NCBI RefSeq assembly: GCF_021404305.1
Contig: NZ_JABFTX010000003.1
Coordinates: forward strand, 1 to 64,000
Direction: 5' to 3'
Source: Billgrantia ethanolica
Lineage (GTDB): Bacteria; Pseudomonadota; Gammaproteobacteria; Pseudomonadales; Halomonadaceae
DNA: 64,000 nt
Below, one piece after another: positions 1 to 8,428 of this stretch. Under the pieces are notes generated by a model. It saw nothing but the letters and a program-made list of their open reading frames with translations. It was not told the origin of the DNA and made no database searches. Within the stretch, counting starts at the first letter, position 1; every line of letters begins with the position of its first letter. The position numbers and the translations under genes were made by a program.

Positions 1-84
1 CCCATGCCGAACTCAGCAGTGAAACCGCTCAGCGCCGATGGTAGTGTGGGGCCTCCCCATGCGAGAGTAGGTCATCGTCAGGCA
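1..84 (+). rRNA. rrf: 5S ribosomal RNA, 3' portion (5' end outside window)
   Basis: The first 84 bases match the 3' two thirds of bacterial 5S rRNA. They contain the conserved block CCCATGCCGAACTCAG and the later GCGCCGATGGTAGTGTGGGG and CCCCATGCGAGAGTAGG stretches, and end near GTCAGGCA. The missing 5' strand of the terminal helix lies before base 1. The gene presumably closes an rRNA operon running into the window. The exact 3' end is set by analogy with E. coli 5S and could be off by one or two bases. Confidence 0.95.
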
Positions 85-92
85 CTTCTTCA

Positions 93-120
93 GAAACCCC
101 GGCCAACTGGTCGGGGTTTC
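93..120 (+). terminator. Hairpin terminator of the rRNA operon
   Basis: Just after the 5S gene, GAAACCCCGGCCA pairs with TGGTCGGGGTTTC (one G-T wobble) around a two-base loop. The T run is part of the descending stem rather than a separate tail. The position is right for the rRNA operon terminator. Confidence 0.8.
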
Positions 121-144
121 GCCGTTTAGACCCCTTATCTATCC

Positions 145-180
145 AAACCCCGAGCTTAGCCGAGCTCGGGGTTTTTCTTT
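145..180 (+). terminator. Second intrinsic terminator after 5S
   Basis: AAACCCCGAGCT pairs with the AGCTCGGGGTTT arm, followed by TTTCTTT. With the hairpin at 93-120 it makes a tandem terminator, a common arrangement after rRNA operons. The A-rich left arm means it could also act on transcripts from the other side. Confidence 0.8.
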
Positions 181-355
181 GTCTGTCGTTTGACTAAGAG
201 CGGTCGAGTCATCAGGTCACAATGTGAGCGAGATGGGCAGTTTCGATCTATTTCGTGGGGCTTGGGAACGTCCTTGGAGAGAGAAAGTCGGTTATAAGAG
301 AATGCGATTCGATAGCAGCTTAGCCGAGGGTGAGGCTTAGCCAAGGATGATGTCT

Positions 356-559
356 ATGAGAAAAACCGTACTGCCCACAGTGCTCATATTGCTGGCCCTG
401 AGCGGGCTTGGGGGCTGTGATGGACCCAAAGCCGGCGAGAGAATGGAGCGTAACATCGATCGCTCTATGGAAAATCTGCAGGAAAGGTGGGACGCGGTGG
501 GAAAGGATATTCAAGAGGATGTCCGCGAAGAGGCTGCGAAAAAAGAGAACCGAGCATGA
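356..559 (+). CDS. Small predicted lipoprotein, function unknown
   Basis: A 67-residue protein with a lipoprotein signal peptide: MRK, a hydrophobic stretch, then a lipobox LGGC with the acylated Cys at residue 21. Asp follows the Cys, which in E. coli would favour retention in the inner membrane. The mature part (about 46 residues) is charged and probably one helix rich in Glu, Arg and Lys, with no recognisable domain. Two ATGs lie upstream in frame (347 and 350). I chose 356 because AAGG at 343-346 is then nine bases away. The gene stands alone, followed by a hairpin terminator. The family is not recognised. Confidence 0.7.
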   Translation: MRKTVLPTVLILLALSGLGGCDGPKAGERMERNIDRSMENLQERWDAVGKDIQEDVREEAAKKENRA

Positions 560-642
560 GTCGGTAGGTTTCGACTTACGCCAGATGAAGGTGCTGGCTG
601 TCGAGAGGTTGTGGCCTAGTCGCTGGCTGGTGAGAATGCAAA

Positions 643-672
643 GAAAAGGCCGACACAGTGTCGGCCTTTTTC
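643..672. terminator. Bidirectional intrinsic terminator
   Basis: AAAAGGCCGACAC pairs with GTGTCGGCCTTTTT, with A and T runs on the two sides. It lies between the plus-strand lipoprotein gene and the convergent Tim44-like gene and can serve both. Confidence 0.85.
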
Positions 673-684
673 ATGTTCTGTGAC

Positions 685-1497
685 TCAGCGGTTCTGTTCG
701 ATGCCCTGGAGATACCACGGAGCGCCTTCGCGCATCTCACGAATCAGGTGCCAGGTCTCGTTGAATTCGGTCTGTTCGCCGTTCTCGTCGAGAATGCCGT
801 GGAAGAGGACGGTGGCCTCGGCCTGCTTGCCGACTTCGCGCACGTCGCCGAGTTCGGCGAACAGGCGCACGGTCTCTGTGCGATTGTTGGCCGGATGCTT
901 GCTGCGCTCCTCGCGCAATAGATTGTAGAGCTCGGGGGTGACGTACTCCTGAATGCCGCTGAAGTCATTGTTATCCCAGGCGCGCTGCAGCGTCATGAAG
1001 TGCTCCTTGGCGCCGGACAGGAAGCGCTCGCTATCGAACCACTCCGGGAGGCTGTTGAAAGTGCCGCCCATGGTAGCGCCGGGAGCCGGCTGGAAGGCCT
1101 GAGGGGCTGTGTGCGGCTGGCTATCGGCCGGCTGAGGGCCGCCTGCCACGGCGGTACGGCGACGTGCCAACAGCCGGAACAGCAGAAAGCCGAGGCCGGC
1201 AATGAGTAGTATGTCCATCAGGCGCAGCTCGTCGAAGGCGCCGCCGAAGAACAGCGCGGCCAGCAGGCCCCCTGCCAGCATGCCGCCCAGCATTCCGGGC
1301 ATGCGCGAGCCGGCGGCCTGGTTGGGCTGAGCCTGTCGTGCCGGGGCGGCCTGGTTGGGTGCGGCGGCTGGGCGGTCGGCGGAGCGAGAGAAGCTGCCGA
1401 CGTTACCGCCGCCGCCCATGCGGCGGGCTTCGGCATGTTCGACGGCCAGGCCGAAGCCCATCACGGCGACCATGAGCATGACCATAAAGTGACGCAT
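685..1497 (-). CDS. Tim44-like domain membrane protein
   Basis: A 270-residue protein. Residues 1-24 form a signal-like hydrophobic start ending in AEA. A low-complexity stretch rich in Pro, Ala and Gln follows, then two hydrophobic segments at about 67-88 and 92-110. The soluble C-terminal domain (about 165-270) has the FN-EWFDSERFLSGAKEHF and later YVTPELY features of Tim44-like domains. These are seen in mitochondrial Tim44 and in bacterial inner-membrane proteins whose role is mostly undefined. An upstream TTG-type extension is rejected: ATG at 1497 has AGAGGA upstream. The family call is good; function is unknown. Convergent with the lipoprotein gene. Confidence 0.85.
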   Translation of the reverse strand: MRHFMVMLMVAVMGFGLAVEHAEARRMGGGGNVGSFSRSADRPAAAPNQAAPARQAQPNQAAGSRMPGMLGGMLAGGLLAALFFGGAFDELRLMDILLIAGLGFLLFRLLARRRTAVAGGPQPADSQPHTAPQAFQPAPGATMGGTFNSLPEWFDSERFLSGAKEHFMTLQRAWDNNDFSGIQEYVTPELYNLLREERSKHPANNRTETVRLFAELGDVREVGKQAEATVLFHGILDENGEQTEFNETWHLIREMREGAPWYLQGIEQNR

Positions 1498-1593
1498 CGC
1501 TTGGTTCCTCTGCAGGATTGAGGGGAAAGTAGAATTTGGATGCTCCATTCTAGCGGCTATGCTGGGGAAAGTGCTGAAAAATGGAGAAAAGCC

Positions 1594-2169
1594 ATGCGCT
1601 TGAAGAGTGAAAACAGCATGCTGCTGATCGTCGATCTGCAGGCGGGGCTGCTGCCGGTCATCGATGGCGGTAACCAGGCCGTTGCCGAAGCACAGTGGCT
1701 TGGCGGGCTCGCCTGTGAGCTGGACGTTCCGGTCTGGCTGACTGAGCAGTATCCGGAGGGGCTTGGCGGCAGCGAGCCGCGGCTGCTGGAAGCGCTACCG
1801 GACTATCGACTGTGGCAAAAGGTGCACTTCAATGCCCATGCCGAGTCGGATTTTGCCGCCGCGCTGGAAAAGAGCGGCAGGCGTCAGATCGTGCTGTGCG
1901 GCAGCGAGGCGCATATCTGCGTGATGCAGACCGGCCTCGGGCTGCTGGAGGCGGGCTATGAGGTGTACTGGCTCAGCGAGGCGGCCGTCAGCCGGCGTGC
2001 CGAGGAGGCCTGCCTTGCCCGAGAGCGAATGACGAGAGCCGGCGCCACGCCGGTGACGGCCGATATGGTGGCCTACGAGTGGCTCGAGCGCTGTGACGAC
2101 AAGCGCTTTCGTCGGATCCACCGGCGTTTTCTCAAGCCCCGAGCCTCACGCCCGCTGCGCTTCTATTGA
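1594..2169 (+). CDS. Isochorismatase-family cysteine hydrolase
   Basis: A 191-residue protein of the isochorismatase/YcaC-like fold. The expected catalytic triad is visible: Asp14 in IVDLQ, Lys76 in WQKVHF, and Cys109 in GSEAHICV. These enzymes hydrolyse varied small substrates (amides, isochorismate, nicotinamide), and nothing here identifies the substrate. The basic C-terminal tail (RFRRIHRRFLKPR) is longer than usual. ATG 1594 is chosen for the GGAG seven bases upstream; a longer reading from 1540 would overlap the divergent Tim44-like gene. The gene stands alone between a divergent and a convergent neighbour. Confidence 0.85.
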   Translation: MRLKSENSMLLIVDLQAGLLPVIDGGNQAVAEAQWLGGLACELDVPVWLTEQYPEGLGGSEPRLLEALPDYRLWQKVHFNAHAESDFAAALEKSGRRQIVLCGSEAHICVMQTGLGLLEAGYEVYWLSEAAVSRRAEEACLARERMTRAGATPVTADMVAYEWLERCDDKRFRRIHRRFLKPRASRPLRFY

Positions 2170-2189
2170 TTCTCCGTGATCGGTCGAGC

Positions 2190-2969
2190 TCAGTGTTGCG
2201 CTTCGCGTCGAGTGAAGACTAGGGTATCGCCCTCTGACATGGCGGGATTGAAGGCGTAACCCGCCGCGTCGAACTTCCTGAGGGCCTCGGGATCGTCCAG
2301 GCGCTGACGAATCATCCAGGCGGCCATCAGACCGCGAGCTTTCTTGGCGTAGAAACTGATGATCTTGTAGCTGCCGTTCTTCTCGTCCTTGAACACCGGT
2401 GTGATGACCCGGGCATTCAGTCGCTTGGTGTCGACGGCCTTGAAATACTCGTTCGAAGCCAGGTTCACCAGTACCTTGGAGCCGCTCTCGGCAATGGCCC
2501 GATCGAGCGCCTCGGTCAGCGTGCCCTGCCAATAGGCGTAGAGGTCCTTGCCGGCCGGGTTGGCCAGTCGCGTGCCCATTTCGAGGCGGTAGGGCTGGAT
2601 CAGGTCGAGCGGCCGCAGCAGCCCATACAGGCCTGAAAGAATGCGCAGGTGACGCTGGGCGAACTCGTTGTCGGCGTCGCTGAAAGAGGCGGCCTCGAGA
2701 CCCACGTAGACATCGCCCTGGAAGGCCTGGGCTGCCGGCTTGGCGTTGTCGGGCGTGAAGCGCGGCTGCCATTCGGCGAAGCGGGCGGCGTTGAGACCGG
2801 CCAACTTGTCGCTGATGCCCATCAGTTCGCTGAGCTGCTGTGGGGAGTAGTCGCGCAGGATCTTGATCAAGCGTTGGCTGTGGTCGATAAAATCCGGCTG
2901 CGAGTGGATGGCCGTGGTGGCCGGGGTCTCGAAATCCAGCGTCTTGGCCGGCGAGATCACGCTCAGCAT
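2190..2969 (-). CDS. yaaA: Peroxide stress protein YaaA (DUF328/UPF0246)
   Basis: A 259-residue protein covering the whole YaaA family, starting [13 protein letters not shown] and carrying the [11 protein letters not shown] and YAYWQG blocks typical of it. In E. coli, YaaA is in the OxyR regulon and limits intracellular unincorporated iron during hydrogen peroxide stress; a DNA-binding fold has been described. A strong extended -10 element lies 43 bases upstream. The gene is on the same strand as the aldo-keto reductase upstream but has its own promoter, and it ends 20 bases from the convergent isochorismatase gene. Confidence 0.95.
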   Translation of the reverse strand: MLSVISPAKTLDFETPATTAIHSQPDFIDHSQRLIKILRDYSPQQLSELMGISDKLAGLNAARFAEWQPRFTPDNAKPAAQAFQGDVYVGLEAASFSDADNEFAQRHLRILSGLYGLLRPLDLIQPYRLEMGTRLANPAGKDLYAYWQGTLTEALDRAIAESGSKVLVNLASNEYFKAVDTKRLNARVITPVFKDEKNGSYKIISFYAKKARGLMAAWMIRQRLDDPEALRKFDAAGYAFNPAMSEGDTLVFTRREAQH

Positions 2970-3011
2970 GGGGCACTCCTGTAGCAGATGGGACGAATCG
3001 AACGAAGCGTG

Positions 3012-3020
3012 ATTATATCA
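3012..3020 (-). promoter_or_regulatory. Extended -10 promoter element of yaaA
   Basis: Read on the minus strand the sequence is TTGATATAAT: a perfect TATAAT preceded by TG one base upstream, the extended -10 form. No good -35 is seen at the usual spacing, which fits an extended -10 or activator-dependent (for example OxyR) promoter. The activator is a guess from E. coli. Confidence 0.6.
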
Positions 3021-3079
3021 ACCGCCGCGTAAAGACGGGGCTATCGATGCAATAGCCCTCGCCGATACCGGCCCAACCC

Positions 3080-4111
3080 TCAGGGGCAGGGGTTGGGAAT
3101 GCGCCGGTGTACCTCTTCGATCGCATCCAGCACGCTCTGCTCGAGCTTCAGCGACTCGCTGGCGAGGTTGTCCTCGAGCTGCTCCATGGTGGTGGCGCCG
3201 ATGATATTGCTGGTCAAGAAGCTGCGCGAATTAACGAAGGCCAGCGCCATCTGGGCCGGGTCGAGGTCGTATTCGCGGGCAATGTCGACGTAGGCGCGGG
3301 TGGCCTGTTCGGCCAACGGTGAGGTGTAGCGCTGGAAGCGCTCGAAAAGCGTAAGGCGCGCGTTCGCGGGGCGGGCGCCATCCAGATACTTGCCCGAGAG
3401 TACGCCGAAGGCCAGCGGCGAGTACGCCAGCAGACCCACGTTCTCGCGATGGGCGATCTCGGCCAGGCCGACTTCGAAGGAGCGATTGAGCAGATTATAG
3501 GGGTTCTGAATCGAGGCAACCCGGGGCAGGTCGAGCCGCTCTGCGAGCTGCAGTGCCTTCATCACCCCCCATGGCGTCTCGTTGGAAAGGCCGATGGCGC
3601 GCACCTTGCCGGCATCCACCAGCTCCTTGAGCGCAGAGAGGGTCTCTTCCAGCGAGACGGCACTCTCCTCTTCGTCGTGTTCGTAGCCCAGACGTCCAAA
3701 GTAGTTGGTTGAACGTTCGGGCCAGTGGAGCTGGTAGAGATCGACGTAGTCGGTGCGCAGCCGCTCGAGGCTGGCATCGATGGCCTGATGGATATGCTCC
3801 CGGTTCAGGCGTGGGCCGCCGCGGATGTGATCGAGTCCCGGGCCGGTGACCTTGGTCGCGACGATCACGTCGTCGCGGCTTTCGCGGCGCTTCAGCCAGC
3901 TGCCGATATAGGCCTCGGTGCGCCCTTGCGTCTCGGCACGGGGCGGTACGGGATACATTTCGGCCGCGTCGATGAAGTTGATGCCGAAGGCTACGGCGCG
4001 GTCGAGCTGATCGTGGGCGTCGGATTCGCTGTTCTGCTCTCCGAACGTCATGGTGCCCAGGCACAGGCGGCTGACCTCGATACCCGTGTCGCCAAGCGGT
4101 CGCGTCTGCAT
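3080..4111 (-). CDS. tas: Tas-like NADP(H)-dependent aldo-keto reductase
   Basis: A 343-residue aldo-keto reductase resembling E. coli Tas. It opens with QTRPLGDTGIEVSRLCLGTM. The tetrad is visible: Asp and Tyr in NFIDAAEMYP, Lys in VIVATK, His in YQLHWP. The Tas-like insertion with a long loop is present after YQLHWPER (NYFGRLGYEHDEEES). The family reduces aldehydes and ketones with NADPH; the physiological substrate is unclear. Two adjacent ATGs are possible (4114 and 4111). AGGAG is five bases from the second, so 4111 is preferred. Transcribed alone or read through towards yaaA. Confidence 0.9.
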   Translation of the reverse strand: MQTRPLGDTGIEVSRLCLGTMTFGEQNSESDAHDQLDRAVAFGINFIDAAEMYPVPPRAETQGRTEAYIGSWLKRRESRDDVIVATKVTGPGLDHIRGGPRLNREHIHQAIDASLERLRTDYVDLYQLHWPERSTNYFGRLGYEHDEEESAVSLEETLSALKELVDAGKVRAIGLSNETPWGVMKALQLAERLDLPRVASIQNPYNLLNRSFEVGLAEIAHRENVGLLAYSPLAFGVLSGKYLDGARPANARLTLFERFQRYTSPLAEQATRAYVDIAREYDLDPAQMALAFVNSRSFLTSNIIGATTMEQLEDNLASESLKLEQSVLDAIEEVHRRIPNPCP

Positions 4112-4352
4112 CATCGCTCCTGTTGAAAGTCGAATCGGTGGCGAGCTCGTTGCCTATCCAGAGCCATGCTAGCCGAGCCCTACCAAGGCAGCAAATCTAG
4201 GGGTTGAGTCGTCGGCGGGGCGGGCGTATGCTGGCCACCCTCAAGCGGCCCCGGCGGAGTCCCGCGGCGCGTTCAGACAGGCCATGACGACGACCACAGG
4301 GTGGTGCCACGTCATCTGGCTGGTTTCAGACGAACCCAAGGTTGTTTGCACG

Positions 4353-4871
4353 ATGACGCAGGCATCATCACTGTTCACCCGACTCGAATACCGTCTTGCA
4401 GAACAGCTGTTTCACACGCGCTGGTTACCACGCTCTCCGCGTACCCAGCGTTTGACCATGCACCTTTTCGAGCGCTGCGCCGATGCCGGTCATCCTGGCG
4501 CGCTTTCGCTCTACGGGCATATGCTCTTTCAGCGTGGGGTCAGTCCTCAGGACAAGGCGCGTGGCGCTCGCTATGTGCTCGAGGCCGCGCAGGCCGGCAA
4601 TCTCAAGGCTCAATACCAGGCTGGGCAGATTCTCGAGCACGGCTGTGCTCAGTATCCTCGTCGTGAGGCGAGTGCCGTAACCTGGTATGCCCGTGCCGCT
4701 GAGGCAGGGCATCCGCTTGCCGCTATACGCCTGGCGCAAGCCTACCGTCTGGGTGAGCTGGGGCTGCCGGTGGACAGAGTTCAAGCCGCCCATTGGCAGA
4801 CGCTTGCCGACCGGCATGCGGGTCTGGAGTGTGGCGAGCTGGACAGGGACGACACTCAAGCCCGACACTAA
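4353..4871 (+). CDS. SEL1-like tetratricopeptide repeat protein
   Basis: A 172-residue, all-helical protein with SEL1-type repeats of about 36 residues. Signatures are AGHPGALSLYGHML, AGNLKAQYQAGQIL and AGHPLAAIRLAQAYRLG, each followed by Ala-rich helices. Such repeats mediate protein-protein contacts; there is no signal peptide. The start is uncertain. ATG 4353 has AAGG eleven bases upstream; ATG 4284 would add 23 residues but has a poor ribosome site. It is followed 55 bases later by the exonuclease-like gene on the same strand, so the two may be co-transcribed. Function unknown. Confidence 0.75.
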   Translation: MTQASSLFTRLEYRLAEQLFHTRWLPRSPRTQRLTMHLFERCADAGHPGALSLYGHMLFQRGVSPQDKARGARYVLEAAQAGNLKAQYQAGQILEHGCAQYPRREASAVTWYARAAEAGHPLAAIRLAQAYRLGELGLPVDRVQAAHWQTLADRHAGLECGELDRDDTQARH

Positions 4872-4926
4872 CCCCACTTGCCGCCGCTCTTGCCACGCGG
4901 CTCTGCTTTCGAGGATACGTCCATTC

Positions 4927-5448
4927 GTGACGCTGCCGACACTGCTGGATATCGAGGCGTCCGGATTCGGGCGCGGTAGCTACCCCATCGAGATTGGCCT
5001 GGCACGGGCCGACGGTAGCTGCTGCGCTTTCCTCGTGCAGCCGCTGGACGAGTGGACGCACTGGGACCCCAAGGCCGAATTGCTGCACGGCATTTCCCGT
5101 GCACGTCTGCAGCGTGAAGGTCTACCCATTGCTCAGGTGGCGCGCTGGCTCAACGATGAACTGAGCGAGATCGGTGTGGCTTACAGCGACAGCTGGGGCT
5201 ATGACAACACCTGGCTATCGCTGCTGTTTCACCATGCCGGCATGCTGCCCGCCTTTCGCCTCGAGGCACTGCGCATTCTGCTCAGCGAGCGCCAGCTCGG
5301 TGCGTGGCACCGCACCCGGGAAGCCTTGGTGAAAGAGCTGGGGATTCGCCGCCATCGCGCCGGAGAGGATGCTCGCCTGCTGCAACTCACCTATCTGCGC
5401 ACCCGCGAAGACGGCGAGAGCGCCGACACCTCTACCTCTCGCCGCTGA
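4927..5448 (+). CDS. DnaQ-like 3'-5' exonuclease domain protein
   Basis: A 173-residue protein with DEDD-exonuclease motifs in order: Exo I as LLDIEASGFG with Asp and Glu; an Exo II-like YSDSWGYDNTWLSLLF with Asp; and Exo III as HRAGEDARLL, an H-x4-D form. Length and layout fit a single RNase T/DnaQ-fold domain, like small exonuclease proteins of unknown target. The GTG at 4927 is the likely start, with GAGG twelve bases upstream and the domain beginning at once; a longer reading from 4687 would overlap the SEL1 gene. Its 3' end overlaps the convergent oxidoreductase gene by 17 bases. Confidence 0.8.
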   Translation: MTLPTLLDIEASGFGRGSYPIEIGLARADGSCCAFLVQPLDEWTHWDPKAELLHGISRARLQREGLPIAQVARWLNDELSEIGVAYSDSWGYDNTWLSLLFHHAGMLPAFRLEALRILLSERQLGAWHRTREALVKELGIRRHRAGEDARLLQLTYLRTREDGESADTSTSRR

Positions 5449-6403
5449 CCGCAAGCAGTACCTTGCCGATATTGGCGTCCCGCTGCACATGGGCGTGGGC
5501 GGCTTCGACTTCATCGATCGGCCAGGTGCGATTGATCAGCGGTCGAATGTCTCCCTTTGCGAGGCGCGGCCAGACATGGGCTTTCAGCGCATCGAGGATG
5601 GCTCCCTTGGCCGCCGGTGGTTGGGAGCGCAGGGTCGAGCCGATAAGCCGCTGTCGCTTCATCAGCATACGACCCAGATCGAGCTCGGCGTGTCGCCCAC
5701 CCATCAGGCCGATCAGCACCAGGCGTCCGTCGGCGTTCAGCACGCGCTGATTGTCGGCCAGATAAGCGCCACCCACGGGGTCGAGAATCAGGTCGGCGCC
5801 GCCCCATGCCTTCACGGCATCCGCGAAGCTGCCTTCGTGGCGATTGAAGACCGCATCGGCGCCCAACTCACGGCAGACGGCAAGCTTGGCGTCACTGCCC
5901 GCCGTGACGAAGCAGGAGTGGCCGAAGGCCCGGCAAAGCTGAATGGCGGCAGTGCCGACACCGCTGGCACCGGCGTGCAGCAGGACGCGCTCGTCGGCCG
6001 CCAGCTGTCCCACCATGAACAGGTTGAGCCAGGCAGTGGCAAACACCTCGGGCAGTGCGGCCGCCTCGCGCAGGTCCAGACCTTCGGGAATCGGCAGTAC
6101 CTGCCGCGCATCGACCACCACCTCCTCGGCATAACCGCCGCCCGCCAGCAGGGCGCAGACCCGTTCCCCGGGGCGCAGGCCGTCGACACCGGGGCCGACT
6201 TCGCTCACCGTGCCGCTGATCTCGAGACCGAGCACGTCGCTGACCCCGGGCGGCGGTGGATAATGGCCGGCGCGCTGCATCAGGTCGGCGCGATTGACCC
6301 CGGCCCAGGCCACTGCGAGGCGTACCTCTCCGGCAGCGGGGCCTGGCGGGGTGGGATGTTCGCGCCAGGCCAGGCGCTTCTGATCGACGGCAATGGCGTA
6401 CAT
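5432..6403 (-). CDS. NAD(P)H:quinone oxidoreductase, PIG3/zeta-crystallin type
   Basis: A 323-residue zinc-free medium-chain dehydrogenase. The N-terminal GroES-like part has VAWAGVNRADLMQRAGHYP. The Rossmann part has VLLHAGASGVGTAAIQL, the nucleotide-binding glycine pattern, then VTAGSDAK and GADAVFNRHE. LGLEISGTV and the absence of zinc-ligand Cys residues match the quinone oxidoreductase (PIG3) subgroup. The start at MYAIAVDQ (6403) has AGGAG upstream on the coding strand. The LOG-family gene ends ten bases before it, so the two probably form an operon. Likely a cytosolic NADPH-dependent quinone reductase; substrate untested. Confidence 0.9.
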   Translation of the reverse strand: MYAIAVDQKRLAWREHPTPPGPAAGEVRLAVAWAGVNRADLMQRAGHYPPPPGVSDVLGLEISGTVSEVGPGVDGLRPGERVCALLAGGGYAEEVVVDARQVLPIPEGLDLREAAALPEVFATAWLNLFMVGQLAADERVLLHAGASGVGTAAIQLCRAFGHSCFVTAGSDAKLAVCRELGADAVFNRHEGSFADAVKAWGGADLILDPVGGAYLADNQRVLNADGRLVLIGLMGGRHAELDLGRMLMKRQRLIGSTLRSQPPAAKGAILDALKAHVWPRLAKGDIRPLINRTWPIDEVEAAHAHVQRDANIGKVLLAVSGER

Positions 6404-6413
6404 GGCAGCTCTC

Positions 6414-6971
6414 CTAGGTGACGGGGCTGGCGAGCCGTGCCTCCAGGGCATCCAGCAGTGCGGCGGGCTCTGTGGCGTCGATCAAGCTGTCACGGGTACG
6501 GCCGTTGAGAAAGCCGTGTTCCACCGTGCTGTCGAGAAACGCCAGCAGCGGGCTGTAGAAGCCGGCGATATCAAGCACGCCGATGGGCTTGTCGTGCAGC
6601 CCCAGATACTGCCAGGTCCAGGCCTCGAACAGCTCCTCCATGGTGCCGATACCCCCGGGAAGGGCGATGAAGGCATCGGCATGGGCGGCCATGCTGGCCT
6701 TGCGCTCGTGCATGTTGTTCACGCGGATCAGGGTCGGCAGCCCCTCGTGGGCCTGCTCGCGTTCCACCAGGTGGTCGGGCATCACACCGATCACGTTGCC
6801 GCCCTTCTCCAGCACGGCGTTGGCCAGCGCTCCCATCAGGCCGATGCGGGCGCCGCCGTAGACGAGGCCGTGTCCACGTGCGGCCATTTCGTGGCCGAGG
6901 GCTCGGGTGGCTTCCAGAAAGACAGGGTCCCGGCCATCGCGGGAGCCCAGATAGACACAGAAATTCGACAT
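6414..6971 (-). CDS. LOG-family protein (TIGR00730; cytokinin riboside 5'-monophosphate phosphoribohydrolase-like)
   Basis: A 185-residue Rossmann-like protein with the LOG signature PGGIGTMEELFE and the upstream FCVYLGSRDGRDP and LVYGGARIGLMG blocks. LOG proteins cleave N6-modified or plain AMP-type nucleotides to the base and ribose 5-phosphate. In bacteria outside plant associations they are thought to act in nucleotide turnover. Conserved Arg and Glu residues of the active site are present (HERKASM and GTMEE). It is upstream of the quinone reductase gene, ten bases apart. Confidence 0.9.
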   Translation of the reverse strand: MSNFCVYLGSRDGRDPVFLEATRALGHEMAARGHGLVYGGARIGLMGALANAVLEKGGNVIGVMPDHLVEREQAHEGLPTLIRVNNMHERKASMAAHADAFIALPGGIGTMEELFEAWTWQYLGLHDKPIGVLDIAGFYSPLLAFLDSTVEHGFLNGRTRDSLIDATEPAALLDALEARLASPVT

Positions 6972-7049
6972 GCGCTTCTCCTTGGCAAGCCCATATCGTA
7001 GCAGCTGCCGACCGTCAGGGAGAGGCTGTGTAAGCGTCGAGGAAAGGAA

Positions 7050-7574
7050 TCAGGGCAGGCAGTCGGCCACGCCGAACTCGGCATCGAGCCACTGACCGAC
7101 GACGTTGTTGCCGCACAGGTGGTGGGCGTACTGGGTGTGCAGACAGCGCACCTGATCCCAGTTGGCGATGCCGCCAATGCCGCGTTCGCGCATGACGTCC
7201 GCATAGCCGAGCCGCTCGACTTCGGCGCGCTGAGCATCGCTCATGTAGCGCCAGCGCCTGTCCACGTAGTCGCGATGACTGGCGTGATAGACGGCGAGAA
7301 ACTCGGGCTCTTCCTGCAGTCTTGCCTCGAGCTGCTTGATCGCACCGGCCGCTTCGATCCGGGAAATCTCGACCTTGAGGCGCGCACAGCTCAGCCAGTA
7401 CAGGGTGGGGAACGGCTTGCCGTCGACGATGGGGGCCATGCGCAGCACCAGCGGGGTGCCTTCGCCGTCCACGGCGGCGACGGCCTCGATGCCGCGCGGA
7501 GCACGTCCCAACTGATCGGCGATGATCGCGAGCTGGCGGTCGTCAGGCATCTGGTCGGTCTGGATCACCATCAT
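7050..7574 (-). CDS. DUF501 family protein
   Basis: A 174-residue protein matching my memory of the DUF501 family. It has the start DRQLAIIADQLGRAPRG, then VLRMAPIVDGKPFPTLYWL, and a Cys/His-rich C-terminal part (GGIANWDQVRCLHTQYAHHLCG). The conserved Cys and His residues could bind metal, which is inference. The function of the family is unknown. Its start lies inside the end of the upstream gene (32-base overlap), so the two genes are translationally linked. Confidence 0.85.
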   Translation of the reverse strand: MMVIQTDQMPDDRQLAIIADQLGRAPRGIEAVAAVDGEGTPLVLRMAPIVDGKPFPTLYWLSCARLKVEISRIEAAGAIKQLEARLQEEPEFLAVYHASHRDYVDRRWRYMSDAQRAEVERLGYADVMRERGIGGIANWDQVRCLHTQYAHHLCGNNVVGQWLDAEFGVADCLP

Positions 7575-7872
7575 TGCGGTCCCGGATGAACTTGTTGGAG
7601 CGGCCCACGGCGCGAAAGAAGGTCCGGTTGAGCTGCTCGGGCGTGGGCACGTAGCCCCGCCACTGGCGTTCGCAGTACTCGTTGGCCCGTGCCATCAGCA
7701 CGTCGTAGAGGCGATTGAACGGCGCATCATAATCGTAGGGGTCGGCACCGAACAAGCGGATGTGCGGGTAGTCGGCGAAACGCTCCATGAAGTAGCGCTC
7801 CAGGTCGGCTTCCACGGCACGATGCTGGGCGACGTTGTCAGGGTCGAGCCAGAGGTTGTAGCGGATGGCCAT
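7543..7872 (-). CDS. Uncharacterised 109-residue protein upstream of DUF501 gene
   Basis: A 109-residue soluble protein, rich in aromatic residues and Arg, with no signal peptide, membrane segment or motif I recognise. Notable stretches are RYNLWLDPDNVAQHR and DPYDYDAPFNRLYDVLMARANEYC. It overlaps the DUF501 gene by 32 bases in another frame, which argues that both are real and co-expressed. No function can be assigned from the sequence. Confidence 0.7.
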   Translation of the reverse strand: MAIRYNLWLDPDNVAQHRAVEADLERYFMERFADYPHIRLFGADPYDYDAPFNRLYDVLMARANEYCERQWRGYVPTPEQLNRTFFRAVGRSNKFIRDRNDGDPDRPDA

Positions 7873-7957
7873 AAAGGACTCCTGCTGGCGGTGAGTGGCC
7901 CCTCTGACGGGTCATGGAAATTTGACCTTGGGAGATCGACTTCGGCTCACGATGGAA

Positions 7958-8428
7958 TCACATCCGCGCCAGCGGGGCCAGGCGCGCCTGACACAGACGG
8001 ATCAGGTCGGCAGGGGCCAGGGCGATCTCCAGGCCACGTCGACCGCCGCTGACGTGCAGTCGCGCGAGGCTCTCGGCGCTGGCGTCGAGAAAGGTCGGCA
8101 GGCGCTTCTTCTGCCCCAGTGGGCTGATGCCGCCCAGTACGTAGCCGGTGGCGCGCTCGGCCTCGGTCGCCTCGGCCATGCCCGCTCGTCGGGCGCCGGC
8201 CGCCTTGGCCAGCGCCTTGAGATCGAGCTGGCCGGTCACCGGCACGATGCCCACCGCCAGACGGCCATCGTTGAGACGGGCGATGAGGGTCTTGAATACG
8301 CTGTGCGGGTCGAGCCCCAGGGCGTTGGCGGCTTCTTCGCCGTAAGCCGGGGCGCGAGGATCGTGCTCATAGCTGAGCAGCTCGAAGGGAGCCCCGTCAC
8401 GCTCCAGCACCTTGACCGCGGGCGTCAT
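7958..8428 (-). CDS. ybaK: Cys-tRNA(Pro) deacylase YbaK
   Basis: A 156-residue YbaK/EbsC-fold protein. It starts MTPAVKVLERDGAPFELLSYEHDP and has VFKTLIARLND with the conserved Lys, AVGIVPVTGQLDLKALAKAAG, and GYVLGGISPLGQKKRLPTFLD. YbaK hydrolyses Cys-tRNA(Pro) formed by prolyl-tRNA synthetase mischarging; the Lys and the GGISP loop are its hallmarks. The ATG overlaps the stop of the upstream thioesterase gene by four bases, so the two are coupled. Cytosolic; may act with ProRS in trans. Confidence 0.93.
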   Translation of the reverse strand: MTPAVKVLERDGAPFELLSYEHDPRAPAYGEEAANALGLDPHSVFKTLIARLNDGRLAVGIVPVTGQLDLKALAKAAGARRAGMAEATEAERATGYVLGGISPLGQKKRLPTFLDASAESLARLHVSGGRRGLEIALAPADLIRLCQARLAPLARM